Origin: Cohnella sp. OV330
GTDB lineage: Bacteria; Bacillota; Bacilli; Paenibacillales; Paenibacillaceae
NCBI RefSeq assembly: GCF_900112065.1
Contig: NZ_FOKE01000001.1
Location: forward strand, 209,478-273,477
Reading direction: 5' to 3'
Length of the DNA stretch: 64,000 bases
Within the stretch, counting starts at the first letter, position 1, and the number at the start of each line of letters is the position of its first letter. Of this stretch, positions 1 through 8,054 are shown one piece after another. Under the pieces are notes generated by a model. That model was not told where the DNA came from. It did not search any database and saw only the letters and a program-made list of their open reading frames with translations. Made by a program: the position numbers and the translations under genes.

Positions 1-90
1 GCCAATCCATGGCGCGAACCGGGCAATCCCCTTCACTACGAGAGGCGACGTGCCAATCCATGGCGCGAACCGGGCAATCCCCTTCACTAC
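1..90. repeat. 39-bp direct repeat, 51-bp period
   Basis: A 39-bp sequence at 1-39 is repeated without mismatch at 52-90, with a 12-bp unique segment between the copies. The unit begins GCCAATCCATGG. The array may continue left of the window. It lies beyond the terminator of the SDR gene, so it is intergenic as far as can be seen. The 51-bp period matches that of other arrays in this window. Confidence 0.85.
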
Positions 91-124
91 AACAAGCGAT
101 GGGCGGACGTCTCCCGTCATAAGC

Positions 125-161
125 AAAAACGGGACGAAGCAAATATCGCTTCGTCCCGTTT
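125..161 (-). terminator. Rho-independent terminator of the SDR gene
   Basis: A perfect 14-bp stem (127-140 with 148-161) and a 7-nt loop are followed on the minus strand by five T residues (125-129). It sits about 30 bp past the stop codon at 190. The stem core AAACGGGACGAAGC recurs almost unchanged in the terminator at 58742-58789. Confidence 0.9.
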
Positions 162-189
162 GCAATAGCCGATCCTCTCGCGGATGCGC

Positions 190-1086
190 TTATGGCGTCG
201 GCGTGCCGCCGTTGGCGTTCAGCGTCTCGCCGCTTACGTAGCTGGATTCCTGGCTCGCCAGGAATACGTACGCCGGCGCCATCTCCGCCGGCTGGCCCGG
301 ACGGCCGAGCGGCGTCGTCTCGCCGAACTTCGCCAGCTTCTCCGTCGGCTGGCCGCCGGCGACCTGGAGCGGCGTCCAGACCGGCCCCGGCGCGACGACG
401 TTGACGCGGATGCCCTTGCTCGCGACCTGCTGGGCCAGCGCCTTGCTGAACACGTTGATCGCGCCCTTCGTCGTCGCGTAGTCGAGCAGGATCGGCGCGG
501 GCTTGTACGCCTGAATGGACGACGTATTGATGATCGTGCTGCCCGGCTTCATATGCTTGATCGCCGCCTTGCACAGCCAGAACAAGCCGTATACGTTCGT
601 CTTGAACGTCGCGTCGAACTGCTCCGTCGTCAGGTCGGCGATGTCCGGCACGAACTGCTGCATGCCCGCCACATTCGCCAGGATGTCGAGGCCGCCGAGC
701 TTGTCGACAGCGGTCTGCACCAACTGTTCGCAGTAAGCCTCGTCCTTCTGGTCGCCAGGCAACGCAATGGCCGTACTCCCGGCCTCTTCCACCAGCCTGA
801 CGACCTGCTGCGCGTCCGCTTCCTCCTCCGGCAAATACGAGAGCACGACGTCGGCGCCCTCTCTCGCGAAGGCGATCGCCACAGCGCGGCCGATGCCACT
901 GTCCGCCCCCGTGACGATCGCCTTGCGGCCGGCGAGCCTTCCCGTGCCGCGGTACGTCCGTTCGCCGCAGTCGGGAATCGGTGTCATCTCGACTTGGAGA
1001 CCGGGCGGCTCCTGCGTCTGTTGATACTCCGGTCCCGCCTTCGGATACTGCTTCGTCGGATCTTGCATCGCGTATTGGTCGGCCAT
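190..1086 (-). CDS. SDR-family NAD(P)-dependent oxidoreductase
   Basis: This 298-residue protein is a classical-fold short-chain dehydrogenase of the extended-N-terminus type seen in general stress oxidoreductases (YghA/YdaD-like). The cofactor motif TGADSGIG is at residues 59-66, the structural NVAG at 138-141, and the catalytic Ser189/190, Tyr203 and Lys207 (YATTK) are all present. About 50 residues rich in Q and P precede the Rossmann fold, as is usual for this subgroup. The ATG is preceded by GGAGGG with 8-nt spacing. It is the last gene of the minus-strand region and is followed by a clear terminator. It could reduce a sugar or aldehyde product of the neighbouring pathway, or be an unrelated stress enzyme; the substrate cannot be read from the sequence. 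Confidence 0.92.
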   Translation of the reverse strand: MADQYAMQDPTKQYPKAGPEYQQTQEPPGLQVEMTPIPDCGERTYRGTGRLAGRKAIVTGADSGIGRAVAIAFAREGADVVLSYLPEEEADAQQVVRLVEEAGSTAIALPGDQKDEAYCEQLVQTAVDKLGGLDILANVAGMQQFVPDIADLTTEQFDATFKTNVYGLFWLCKAAIKHMKPGSTIINTSSIQAYKPAPILLDYATTKGAINVFSKALAQQVASKGIRVNVVAPGPVWTPLQVAGGQPTEKLAKFGETTPLGRPGQPAEMAPAYVFLASQESSYVSGETLNANGGTPTP

Positions 1087-1169
1087 CGAAAAATCCCTCC
1101 ATTAAGCGTTTCGCGAATTTTTAACTGATAGGCTCAAACTCCTTTCTATATAACCTTCCTCGCCTTCCT

Positions 1170-2492
1170 TTAAACGAAAATGCCGTCCCAGTCGATCTCG
1201 ATCGTCCGGCCGGCAGCCATCGATACGTCCGCTCGGAAGCCCGCCACGTGCCCGACGATCGAATGCGCCAGCGAGGTCGAATAGCCGGCGTCCGGATCGC
1301 CCCGGACGACCCGCAGGAAATCCTCGACGAGCCGGTGATCGCCGCCCCCGTGCATCTCGCCGGACACCTCGATCGCGACCTTGCGTTCCGCGTATACGCC
1401 GCCTTCCGTCCACGGATCGGGATGCCGGACGACGAACGAGCCCTCCTCCAGCTCGCCGTAGATCTCTCCTTTAGTCCCCGTAATATGCACGGTCCTGCAG
1501 GCTTTGGAGGTCGCCCCGACAAGGCTGTGCGCCGCCGTGCTCCCGTCCTCGAATTCGAACTGGACGACCTGATGGTCCACGATGTCGTTGTCGCAGCGCC
1601 ATACGCAGCGGCCGAAGCGATTGTCTCCCGCCAGGCTCGCCAGCTTCTCCTCGTCGCTCGGCCGCACGCCGTCCAAGTAACCCGGCCATACGTACACTGG
1701 CCATAATCCCCGATCCACGTAGAGCGTCTTGGCGGAGTAAGGGCAGCGCTCTTCGATCGGGCAATCAACAACGCATCGGGTGCCCGCTCCCTCTGGCGCG
1801 CGGTCCTCGCGGAACTGCGAGAGCCGGCCGAAGCTGCTGACGCGGACCGGCTTGATCCCCGTCTTAAACCAAGAGATCAGATCCAGATCGTGACAGCACT
1901 TGGCCATGAGAAACGAAGACCCGTCCCTCTCCAGGCTCGCGAACTTGCCCCGCACGAAGGCGGTCGCCATATGGTGATAATCGACGTTTTCCTCCGTCTG
2001 GATATGAATGACGTCGCCGATCTCTCCGGTCTGGATGATCCCGTTCAGTGCCTGATAAAAAGGCGCGTAGCGCAGCACGTGGCAGATCATGACCTTGCGG
2101 CCAAACGTCTCGGCGGCGCGATAGAGCTCGAGCACCTCGGCCTCCGAGATGCCGACCGGCTTTTCGAGCAGCACGTCGTAGCCCTTGCGGAGCAGCGGCA
2201 GCGTCGTCCGCATGTGGAGCGCGTCCAGCGTTCCGTTGATGACGGCGTCGGCCAGCTTCGGACGGGACACGAACGCGTCGATGTCCGCGAAGCACCGGTC
2301 CGCGGGTAAATCGTACAGACTGGCCGTATGCGCCCGCCGGACCGGATTGGGCTCTACGACGCCGACGACCCGCATCGCGTCCGGATGCTTCAACGAATAA
2401 GCGGCATAGTTCATCGCGCGGCTGCCCGCGCCGACGATGACAACTGTGACAGGCTCGCCCCGCGCGCCAGTCGTGTCGGAAGTTCCGTTCAC
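1170..2492 (-). CDS. Gfo/Idh/MocA-family oxidoreductase with Cys motifs
   Basis: This 440-residue NAD(P)-dependent oxidoreductase has the N-terminal Rossmann motif GAGSRA (about 21-26) and the family signature EKPVG (about 110-114). The C-terminal alpha/beta domain carries two cysteine-rich stretches, DCPIEERCPY and GRCVWRCDNDIVDHQ, which are conserved in the homologue at 31050-32321 and are not part of the core family signature. The start is GTG, with AAGGAG about 8 nt upstream. Members of this superfamily oxidise or reduce sugars, inositols or glycosides and some act on glycosidic bonds. Its position after the DUF4091 gene, in the same direction, suggests processing of imported sugars. The exact substrate is unknown. 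Confidence 0.9.
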   Translation of the reverse strand: MNGTSDTTGARGEPVTVVIVGAGSRAMNYAAYSLKHPDAMRVVGVVEPNPVRRAHTASLYDLPADRCFADIDAFVSRPKLADAVINGTLDALHMRTTLPLLRKGYDVLLEKPVGISEAEVLELYRAAETFGRKVMICHVLRYAPFYQALNGIIQTGEIGDVIHIQTEENVDYHHMATAFVRGKFASLERDGSSFLMAKCCHDLDLISWFKTGIKPVRVSSFGRLSQFREDRAPEGAGTRCVVDCPIEERCPYSAKTLYVDRGLWPVYVWPGYLDGVRPSDEEKLASLAGDNRFGRCVWRCDNDIVDHQVVQFEFEDGSTAAHSLVGATSKACRTVHITGTKGEIYGELEEGSFVVRHPDPWTEGGVYAERKVAIEVSGEMHGGGDHRLVEDFLRVVRGDPDAGYSTSLAHSIVGHVAGFRADVSMAAGRTIEIDWDGIFV

Positions 2493-2510
2493 TTGGATTC
2501 ACTCCTTGGC

Positions 2511-2543
2511 AAAATGACGGCGCAGGACGAATCGTCCTGCGCC
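2511..2543 (-). terminator. Intercistronic stem-loop
   Basis: A perfect 12-bp inverted repeat (2519-2530 with 2532-2543) with almost no loop lies between the DUF4091 gene and the oxidoreductase gene. On the minus strand it is followed by GTCATTTTG, a weak T tract. It could be a leaky terminator or an RNA-stabilising hairpin that lowers expression of the downstream oxidoreductase. Confidence 0.6.
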
Positions 2544-2552
2544 GCGTTCGTA

Positions 2553-4214
2553 TTAACCGATATGCGCCTTGATCGCCGCGTTCACCGATTCTCTCAATCC
2601 CAGCAGCCACGCGGCGTCGCGAGGATACGCGCTGAACGTCAGCGGCTCTTCAAGCCCGTCTTCGATCATCGCCAGCAAGCGATCGCGGCCGACGAAGCCT
2701 TCGAGCAGCTGGAGCGCGCGCAGGTCCTGAAGGGCTTCGTAGAACACCTCCATGCGGATCGATTCGACCGGCGTGCCGTCCGCTCCCGGATAGACGAGGA
2801 ACGCGTCGCCGGAAGGAAACGTGCAGCCGGCATCTGTCACGCGGTACGGATCGATCGCCTCGATCGAATATTGCGCATTCCAGAAGTTGTAGCCCCAGTG
2901 CAGGAACCCGGCGATCCGGAACTTGTACAGCTGGATGCCGATCACGCGGTTGCGGGCCGAAGGCATGTTGAAGAACCGGTTGGACACCTGCTTGTATTGC
3001 GCGCAGCAGTAGTAGGTCCACAGCTCCGGAACCCCACGCTCCAGGAAGGGTCCGATATGATCGTTGGACGGTATCGGCCGCCGCACGAGACCCTGCTCGT
3101 AATAAGCATAGTCCGTAAGCGCGTCGATGATCGGCAGCTCCCCGAGGTGCGCCTGCATCAGCTCGCTCGCGCTTCGGTACCAGGGCATATGCCCTTCCAG
3201 CGGTTCGTCGGAGATGTGGAAGTAGCTGCGATCCATGAGTCCGCGCCGGCGAAGGAAGACGACCAGACATGGCAGGAACGCGCCGAGGAACGCTCTGTAC
3301 GCCTCGCCTGCCGAATCGGTGTCCCAACCGAAAATCCGCCGGTACGTCCCGTTGTCGTCGGCCAAGATCTTGGGCGCGTGCTTCGCGCCCCATTGCGTGA
3401 ACAAATGCGAAAATTCAAAGTAGCGGATGCCGACCCGGTCGCACATGGCAATCCAGCGCTCCAGGCGTTCGAACCCGAAGACGTAGCACGCTCCGTCCTT
3501 CGTCACGTCCACCAGCTGGACCGTCGGCCGCTCGCCGCCGACCGCGGTGTCGAGCGGAGGCGTGAACAGCGGCGTCAGCACCATGTTCATGCCATGATGC
3601 ACGGCCGTATCCAGGTAGCGCTCGATCAGCGTCCAGTGCGCATCGCTGAACACTTCCACGCCGTAGTAGGTAGCCAGACAATCGCCATGGAACCATTCGG
3701 TATGGATAAGCGTCTGCGGCGGCAGCTCCGCGTCCACGATTTCCAGCTCGAAGCGTTCCTCCCCAAGCGGTTCTCCGTCCTCGCCCGCGAACCGGACGAC
3801 GACGGGATGAATGCCCGCAGGAGTATCGGCATCGGTCGTTACCGTGACCCACACCGACCGCCACTGATGGCGAAAACCGGTCACGCCTTTTTCGTCCTTG
3901 ATCGGGTACAGCGGATCGGGATACAGACCCGGCGTCGCCCGAAGGATGTTGTCGTCGTGGTCGTACTGGCTGGGCAGCTCCGCCGGCGACAATCCCACGG
4001 ATCTTAGGGAGACTCGGTCTCCGAACGGGGATTCCGCGCTGACGGCGATCTGCTTGGTCAGCCTCGGCGCGCGGTAAGCGACCTGAAAGGCGTAGGTCTC
4101 TCCTTTGAGCGCCGAGCCGCGCAAGTAAGGGACGGCGCGAAGCGGTTCGTCCGCGAAGACCTTCTCCAGTGAATGCAAACACCGAGTTTCGAATAGCGCG
4201 TCGGGGTGGGTCAT
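2553..4214 (-). CDS. DUF4091-like putative glycoside hydrolase
   Basis: This 553-residue protein has no signal peptide and is probably cytoplasmic. It starts with a beta-sandwich-like region (about 20-180) and continues with a TIM-barrel-like region containing FHGDCLATYYGV and FHISDEPLEGHMPWY, the second being the style of acidic motif seen at barrel strand ends. The C-terminal part (NFWNAQYS, then FPSGDAFLVYPG and IRMEVFYEALQDLRAL) is the typical DUF4091 signature. DUF4091 proteins are commonly found in sugar-utilisation loci, and several are thought or known to be glycosidases. The ATG at 4214 is preceded by AAGGAG. The next gene upstream encodes a secreted beta-helix protein, which fits a role in trimming released oligosaccharides. 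The family call is strong; the activity is inferred. Confidence 0.85.
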   Translation of the reverse strand: MTHPDALFETRCLHSLEKVFADEPLRAVPYLRGSALKGETYAFQVAYRAPRLTKQIAVSAESPFGDRVSLRSVGLSPAELPSQYDHDDNILRATPGLYPDPLYPIKDEKGVTGFRHQWRSVWVTVTTDADTPAGIHPVVVRFAGEDGEPLGEERFELEIVDAELPPQTLIHTEWFHGDCLATYYGVEVFSDAHWTLIERYLDTAVHHGMNMVLTPLFTPPLDTAVGGERPTVQLVDVTKDGACYVFGFERLERWIAMCDRVGIRYFEFSHLFTQWGAKHAPKILADDNGTYRRIFGWDTDSAGEAYRAFLGAFLPCLVVFLRRRGLMDRSYFHISDEPLEGHMPWYRSASELMQAHLGELPIIDALTDYAYYEQGLVRRPIPSNDHIGPFLERGVPELWTYYCCAQYKQVSNRFFNMPSARNRVIGIQLYKFRIAGFLHWGYNFWNAQYSIEAIDPYRVTDAGCTFPSGDAFLVYPGADGTPVESIRMEVFYEALQDLRALQLLEGFVGRDRLLAMIEDGLEEPLTFSAYPRDAAWLLGLRESVNAAIKAHIG

Positions 4215-4279
4215 GGGATTGCTCCTTCTTATATCGAAGCTATGGGATTCTTAAGCTATTGTACGTAGAGCGATATGCA

Positions 4280-7200
4280 TTAGTCCTTGCCCGACTGGTC
4301 ATGGGGAACAGAGAGCGTCGCCGTTCCCACTGTGCTGTTGCCCGCCTTGTCCGTCGCAGTGTAAGTGACCGTATACACCCGGCCTTTCTCCGCGCGCACT
4401 TGGAACGACCGGGCGTCCGTGCCGACCTCCGCGATAATGTCATTGCCGGCGCTCGCCGGCGCATTGCTCGCGATCGACGTCAGAACGACCGAATCCAGGC
4501 CCGATCCTTCGTCGGCCGCGGTCACAGCGGCGTTGACCGTGACCATCTTGTGGTTCGGCGGCCAGACGGACGACTTGTCAAGCTGGATGGCCAGCGTCGG
4601 ATTCGTCGTGTCCGGCGGCGGCGCGTCGCCTTCGATCTGGACGTTCAAGCTCGAGATGACCGCCTTGACCGGGAGCTTGCCCGCGCCCGAGTACATGCCG
4701 ATGCCCGCCAGGAAGTCGCCGCCCTGGAACTCGACGGTCGTGCTGCCGATCGACACCCAAGCGTTGTCTTTCAGGTAGAATCCTTCAACGTTGTTGCCCG
4801 TCTTCACCAGCTTCATCTGGAACGGCGCGGCGATGCTCTTGCCTTGGAAGTCGAGCAGCAGGCCGGTTTGCGAGCCCCAGTACTTCTGCTCGGCTACGGG
4901 CTTCTGCGCGTCCAGGATGCTCTCCTCGTTGCGGAATACGTAGCGCAGCACCTTGCCGGTGCCGTCCGTGCGGAAGTGCACGTGCTTGGAATCGGCGGTA
5001 TCCTGCGCCCGGAACATCAAGCCGACCGAAGCCGGATCTCCGGCCCCGAGCGAATCGATCGTCGCCGTCAGCGTGACCGTCGCATTCGGATCGTTGACAT
5101 GGACGGGCTTGCTGAAGTAAATGAAGTCGTCGCTCGCGTTCCAGACGTTGTCGCCTTGGCCGATCAAGTTATAGGTCGTGCCGGACACCGTGGCGAAGCC
5201 TCGGCTGTGGGCCCCATAGGTACGCACCGACCAGTCGCCGACCGGCGCCAGCGGGCCGTTCGGGAACACCGTGACGACCGCCGACGCTGCCTTCGTAATG
5301 CCGTCCTTAACCGCGATCGCTTCGACCGTGACCTGTCCCGGCGCCAGCGCCGTGAAGGACGCGTTGCCCCCGGTCACGCCGTCGATGCGTAGGACGCCGC
5401 TATCGCTGGACGTGAATTGCACGTCCGCCGTCGAGAGATCCGCAGCCTGGTCGTTCTGCTGCTTGCCGACGAGCGGGATCGTGCCCGTGTCGCCCGCCGT
5501 GAAGATCGGATTCGGCAGATTGACGCTGACTTCCTTCAGCAGCGTGTCGCTCACGCCGGAGTCGAACGGCGTGGTCTCGAACAGTCCGAGATCGTCGGCG
5601 TAGGAAATGCCGGTCGTGGCGTTGCTCTTGTAGATCCGCACGCGCGCGCTCGTAATATCCGGTCCTGTATGGAATGGCACTTCAATGCGCGTGTACTTTT
5701 CCGCTTTCGTCGAGATGTCCTTGTCGGCTCCGCCGTATTGGGTCACGCCGACGATGATCGTTTCTCCCGGTTCGTTGTAGACCCAAGCGACGAACTTATA
5801 GTCCGTGTTCGGCTTGAGGCCGTTGACCTTCTGCTCGACGCCGCCGCCCTTGCCGAGCTTCAGCCGCGATTGGTAGCCTCTGTTTTTCCAGACCTCGGTA
5901 CCCGTTGCGTTCGGCACTTGTTCGAGCGACGTCGTCGTCGTCGACCATGGGAGCCAGTTGTCCAGCGTGCCGAAGCCCCCGTTCTTGATCAGGTTCATAT
6001 AAGGGGTCGCGATTTGCGTGTACGACGGGTTCGGCGGATTGTCGAAGTTCGGCCCCACCGTCCAGTCGGTACCGCCGTATTCGTATGCGCCCGCGTCGGG
6101 CGCCGCGCCGACGTAGTCGTCCGTGATGCCCTCAATGACGGCGCCCGTGTTGATCGCCGTGGAGCCGGCGCCGAGACGGAAGTTGCCGTTCGCCGCATCG
6201 ACGAAGTTCACGCCGCTGGCCGAAACCGTGTTGAACCCGTTGGCCGTATCCGCGGTGAGCCCTACTTTGTTGGTAAAGATGTTGTTGTAAACCCGCGAGC
6301 CGTACAGCTCCTGGTCGTAAGGCGCGGAGCCCCAATACCCGACGCTGCTCACGTCGTTGTTCACGACGGTATTGTTGTAGATGAGACGGTAGTTGCCCGG
6401 CGTGTTGAGCTGGATGCCGACGTTGTTGTTGTAAATGACGTTGTGGTGGGCGACGACATTGGCGGCGTAATTGTCGAAGTACAAGCCTACGCTCATGTCC
6501 GTGCCCTTGCTGTCGTGAATCAGGTTGTGGTGAATCTCGCTGTTGCCCATGTCCGCGCCCCAGCTGTAGATCAGCGCGCCGTCGCGGGACAGCCACATGC
6601 CGTCGTGGATGTCGTTGTATTGAATCTCCGCGCTGCCCCTGTTCCAGTAGAGGATGTAGCGTCCGGAATTATACATATCGTTGTGGCTGATCAGGTTCTG
6701 GGAGCCCGTCGACAGTTTGACGACCGGATCGTAGGCCGCGAAGTAGCTGCCGTCGTGAATGGAATTGTTCACGATGCGGTTGTTGCTGCCGTCGATGTTG
6801 ATCAGCGTACCGGTCGAGTAAGCGATCGTGCTGTTCTTGATTTCGTTATTGCTGCCGCTTATATTGATGCCGCCCGTAAGCTGGTGGGCGACGGACGTGC
6901 CGTGCGATTCGGTCGAGAAATACAAATACTCGGCCGTGATGCCGTCGAGCACGTTATAGCTCGCGCCGCCGTCCATCGGGATGCTGCCGGCGAAGGTCTG
7001 CAGCCCTTCCAGATGGATATAGGAGCGCCCGCTCAGATCGAACGTCTTGAGGCGCTGCTTGATCTCGACGTTCTCCGGCTGTCCGCCGTCCGGCGCCCAC
7101 AGATAGACCTTGCGCGCAGCCGAGTCGACGTACCATTCGCGCGGCGCGTCCAGCTCGCTGCGTACGCCCGACAGATAGAAGGTGGATCCGAGCTCCGGCC

Positions 7201-7912
7201 ACATGTAGTCGAAGTTTTGGATGATCGTCGGGTAAGTAAGCGTATGCGTCGCCGCGTCAAAGCCGGTGATCTTGGTGGATACCGGGTTATACGCGTCGCC
7301 GCCCCGGATCCACATCGTCGCGCCGACCCAGTAATCGTTGGCCTGCGTCAGTTGATTACTCGACAGCGTCGTTGCCGAGCCGCCCGTCGCGATGCCTACG
7401 TGCGCCTTCAACTCGGGCAGCGTATAGTCGTCGATATTGGGCCATCTCGCTTCCCACAGCGGCGTGACGCTTCCTTCATCCCGTATGAAGAGCTGGTTCT
7501 GGTCGCCCAGGCTGTTCATGCCCGCGGGCAGGTCGGCGACATAGATATGCCCCGAATCCAGCGTCCAGCCGCCGATCGGCTCGGCGCCGCTGACGACGAC
7601 GGTGGCGCCAGGCTCCGCCGCGTACGTAATCGGCAGTCCCGACGTGCCGCTCTCGGCCGGTCTGACCGTCTCGCGGTAGGTGCCGGAATCGATCAGGCAC
7701 GTATCGCCCGCATGCATCACCGCCGCGCACTTGCCGATCGTCTGGAAGGGTGTCGCGGAAGAACCGTCCGCCGCGTCGCTGCCCGTCTTCGAGACGTGAT
7801 ACGTGATCGTAGCCGCCTGCGCGCCGGGAGCAGGCACGAGCCCGATAGCCAATAGTGCAATCATAAATGCCGCCATGCTGGAAACAAGCTTTGATTTCTG
7901 TTTCTTGTACAA
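4280..7912 (-). CDS. Secreted multidomain right-handed beta-helix protein
   Basis: This 1210-residue protein has a Sec signal peptide (cleavage near AQA, residues 31-33), a DUF1565/beta-helix opening (about 36-130) and a long parallel beta-helix (about 300-600) rich in N-x-I and HHN repeats such as EIHHNLIHD. A CBM4/9-like module follows (about 640-770, starting NLIKNGGFG), then a Big2-like Ig domain (about 785-870), a LamG-like sandwich (about 880-1090) and a C-terminal module with SVWPPNHKMV and VPHD. That last module recurs at the end of the 24307-30933 protein. Beta-helix enzymes include pectate, alginate and other polysaccharide lyases and epimerases, so a role in extracellular polysaccharide degradation is likely. 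The start is TTG with AGGAGG 8 nt upstream; an overlapping ATG there is out of frame. The exact activity is not predictable. Confidence 0.85.
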   Translation of the reverse strand: MYKKQKSKLVSSMAAFMIALLAIGLVPAPGAQAATITYHVSKTGSDAADGSSATPFQTIGKCAAVMHAGDTCLIDSGTYRETVRPAESGTSGLPITYAAEPGATVVVSGAEPIGGWTLDSGHIYVADLPAGMNSLGDQNQLFIRDEGSVTPLWEARWPNIDDYTLPELKAHVGIATGGSATTLSSNQLTQANDYWVGATMWIRGGDAYNPVSTKITGFDAATHTLTYPTIIQNFDYMWPELGSTFYLSGVRSELDAPREWYVDSAARKVYLWAPDGGQPENVEIKQRLKTFDLSGRSYIHLEGLQTFAGSIPMDGGASYNVLDGITAEYLYFSTESHGTSVAHQLTGGINISGSNNEIKNSTIAYSTGTLINIDGSNNRIVNNSIHDGSYFAAYDPVVKLSTGSQNLISHNDMYNSGRYILYWNRGSAEIQYNDIHDGMWLSRDGALIYSWGADMGNSEIHHNLIHDSKGTDMSVGLYFDNYAANVVAHHNVIYNNNVGIQLNTPGNYRLIYNNTVVNNDVSSVGYWGSAPYDQELYGSRVYNNIFTNKVGLTADTANGFNTVSASGVNFVDAANGNFRLGAGSTAINTGAVIEGITDDYVGAAPDAGAYEYGGTDWTVGPNFDNPPNPSYTQIATPYMNLIKNGGFGTLDNWLPWSTTTTSLEQVPNATGTEVWKNRGYQSRLKLGKGGGVEQKVNGLKPNTDYKFVAWVYNEPGETIIVGVTQYGGADKDISTKAEKYTRIEVPFHTGPDITSARVRIYKSNATTGISYADDLGLFETTPFDSGVSDTLLKEVSVNLPNPIFTAGDTGTIPLVGKQQNDQAADLSTADVQFTSSDSGVLRIDGVTGGNASFTALAPGQVTVEAIAVKDGITKAASAVVTVFPNGPLAPVGDWSVRTYGAHSRGFATVSGTTYNLIGQGDNVWNASDDFIYFSKPVHVNDPNATVTLTATIDSLGAGDPASVGLMFRAQDTADSKHVHFRTDGTGKVLRYVFRNEESILDAQKPVAEQKYWGSQTGLLLDFQGKSIAAPFQMKLVKTGNNVEGFYLKDNAWVSIGSTTVEFQGGDFLAGIGMYSGAGKLPVKAVISSLNVQIEGDAPPPDTTNPTLAIQLDKSSVWPPNHKMVTVNAAVTAADEGSGLDSVVLTSIASNAPASAGNDIIAEVGTDARSFQVRAEKGRVYTVTYTATDKAGNSTVGTATLSVPHDQSGKD

Positions 7913-7987
7913 GAACCATACCTCCTCTTGTCAGATGGCGGATCGGTAGAATCCGCACCTCATACAGTAGCAGGACAGGAAAGAAAA

Positions 7988-8010
7988 AAAAGTGCAAAAT
8001 CTGCACTTTT
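7988..8010 (-). terminator. AAAAGTGC palindrome: terminator or operator
   Basis: An 8-bp inverted repeat AAAAGTGC-N7-GCACTTTT lies between the end of the AraC gene and the start of the beta-helix gene. On the minus strand it is followed by a long T/C tract, so it can act as a terminator of the AraC gene. The same palindrome, including the loop with one change, occurs at 10447-10475 in front of that AraC gene. This suggests an operator role as well. Confidence 0.65.
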
Positions 8011-8054
8011 CCCCCTTGTCGCGCTCAACGATATGGATTTTAGTGAAACTTGTT

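Noticed and set aside
1..90. CRISPR array
   Set aside because: Only two repeats with a 12-bp gap, no cas genes, and other arrays have no unique spacers of proper length.
184..1128. Long plus-strand reading frame opposite the SDR gene
   Set aside because: It is Arg/Leu-rich, has no ribosome binding site, and lies opposite a protein with intact catalytic motifs; it is a GC-driven shadow.
2328..4007. 559-codon plus-strand reading frame
   Set aside because: It lies opposite the DUF4091 and oxidoreductase genes, has Arg/Val/Asp-rich shadow composition and no recognisable motif.
5417..7855. 812-codon plus-strand reading frame
   Set aside because: It is antisense to the beta-helix gene, with low-complexity Val/Arg/Asp content; the minus-strand protein has a signal peptide and clear domains.
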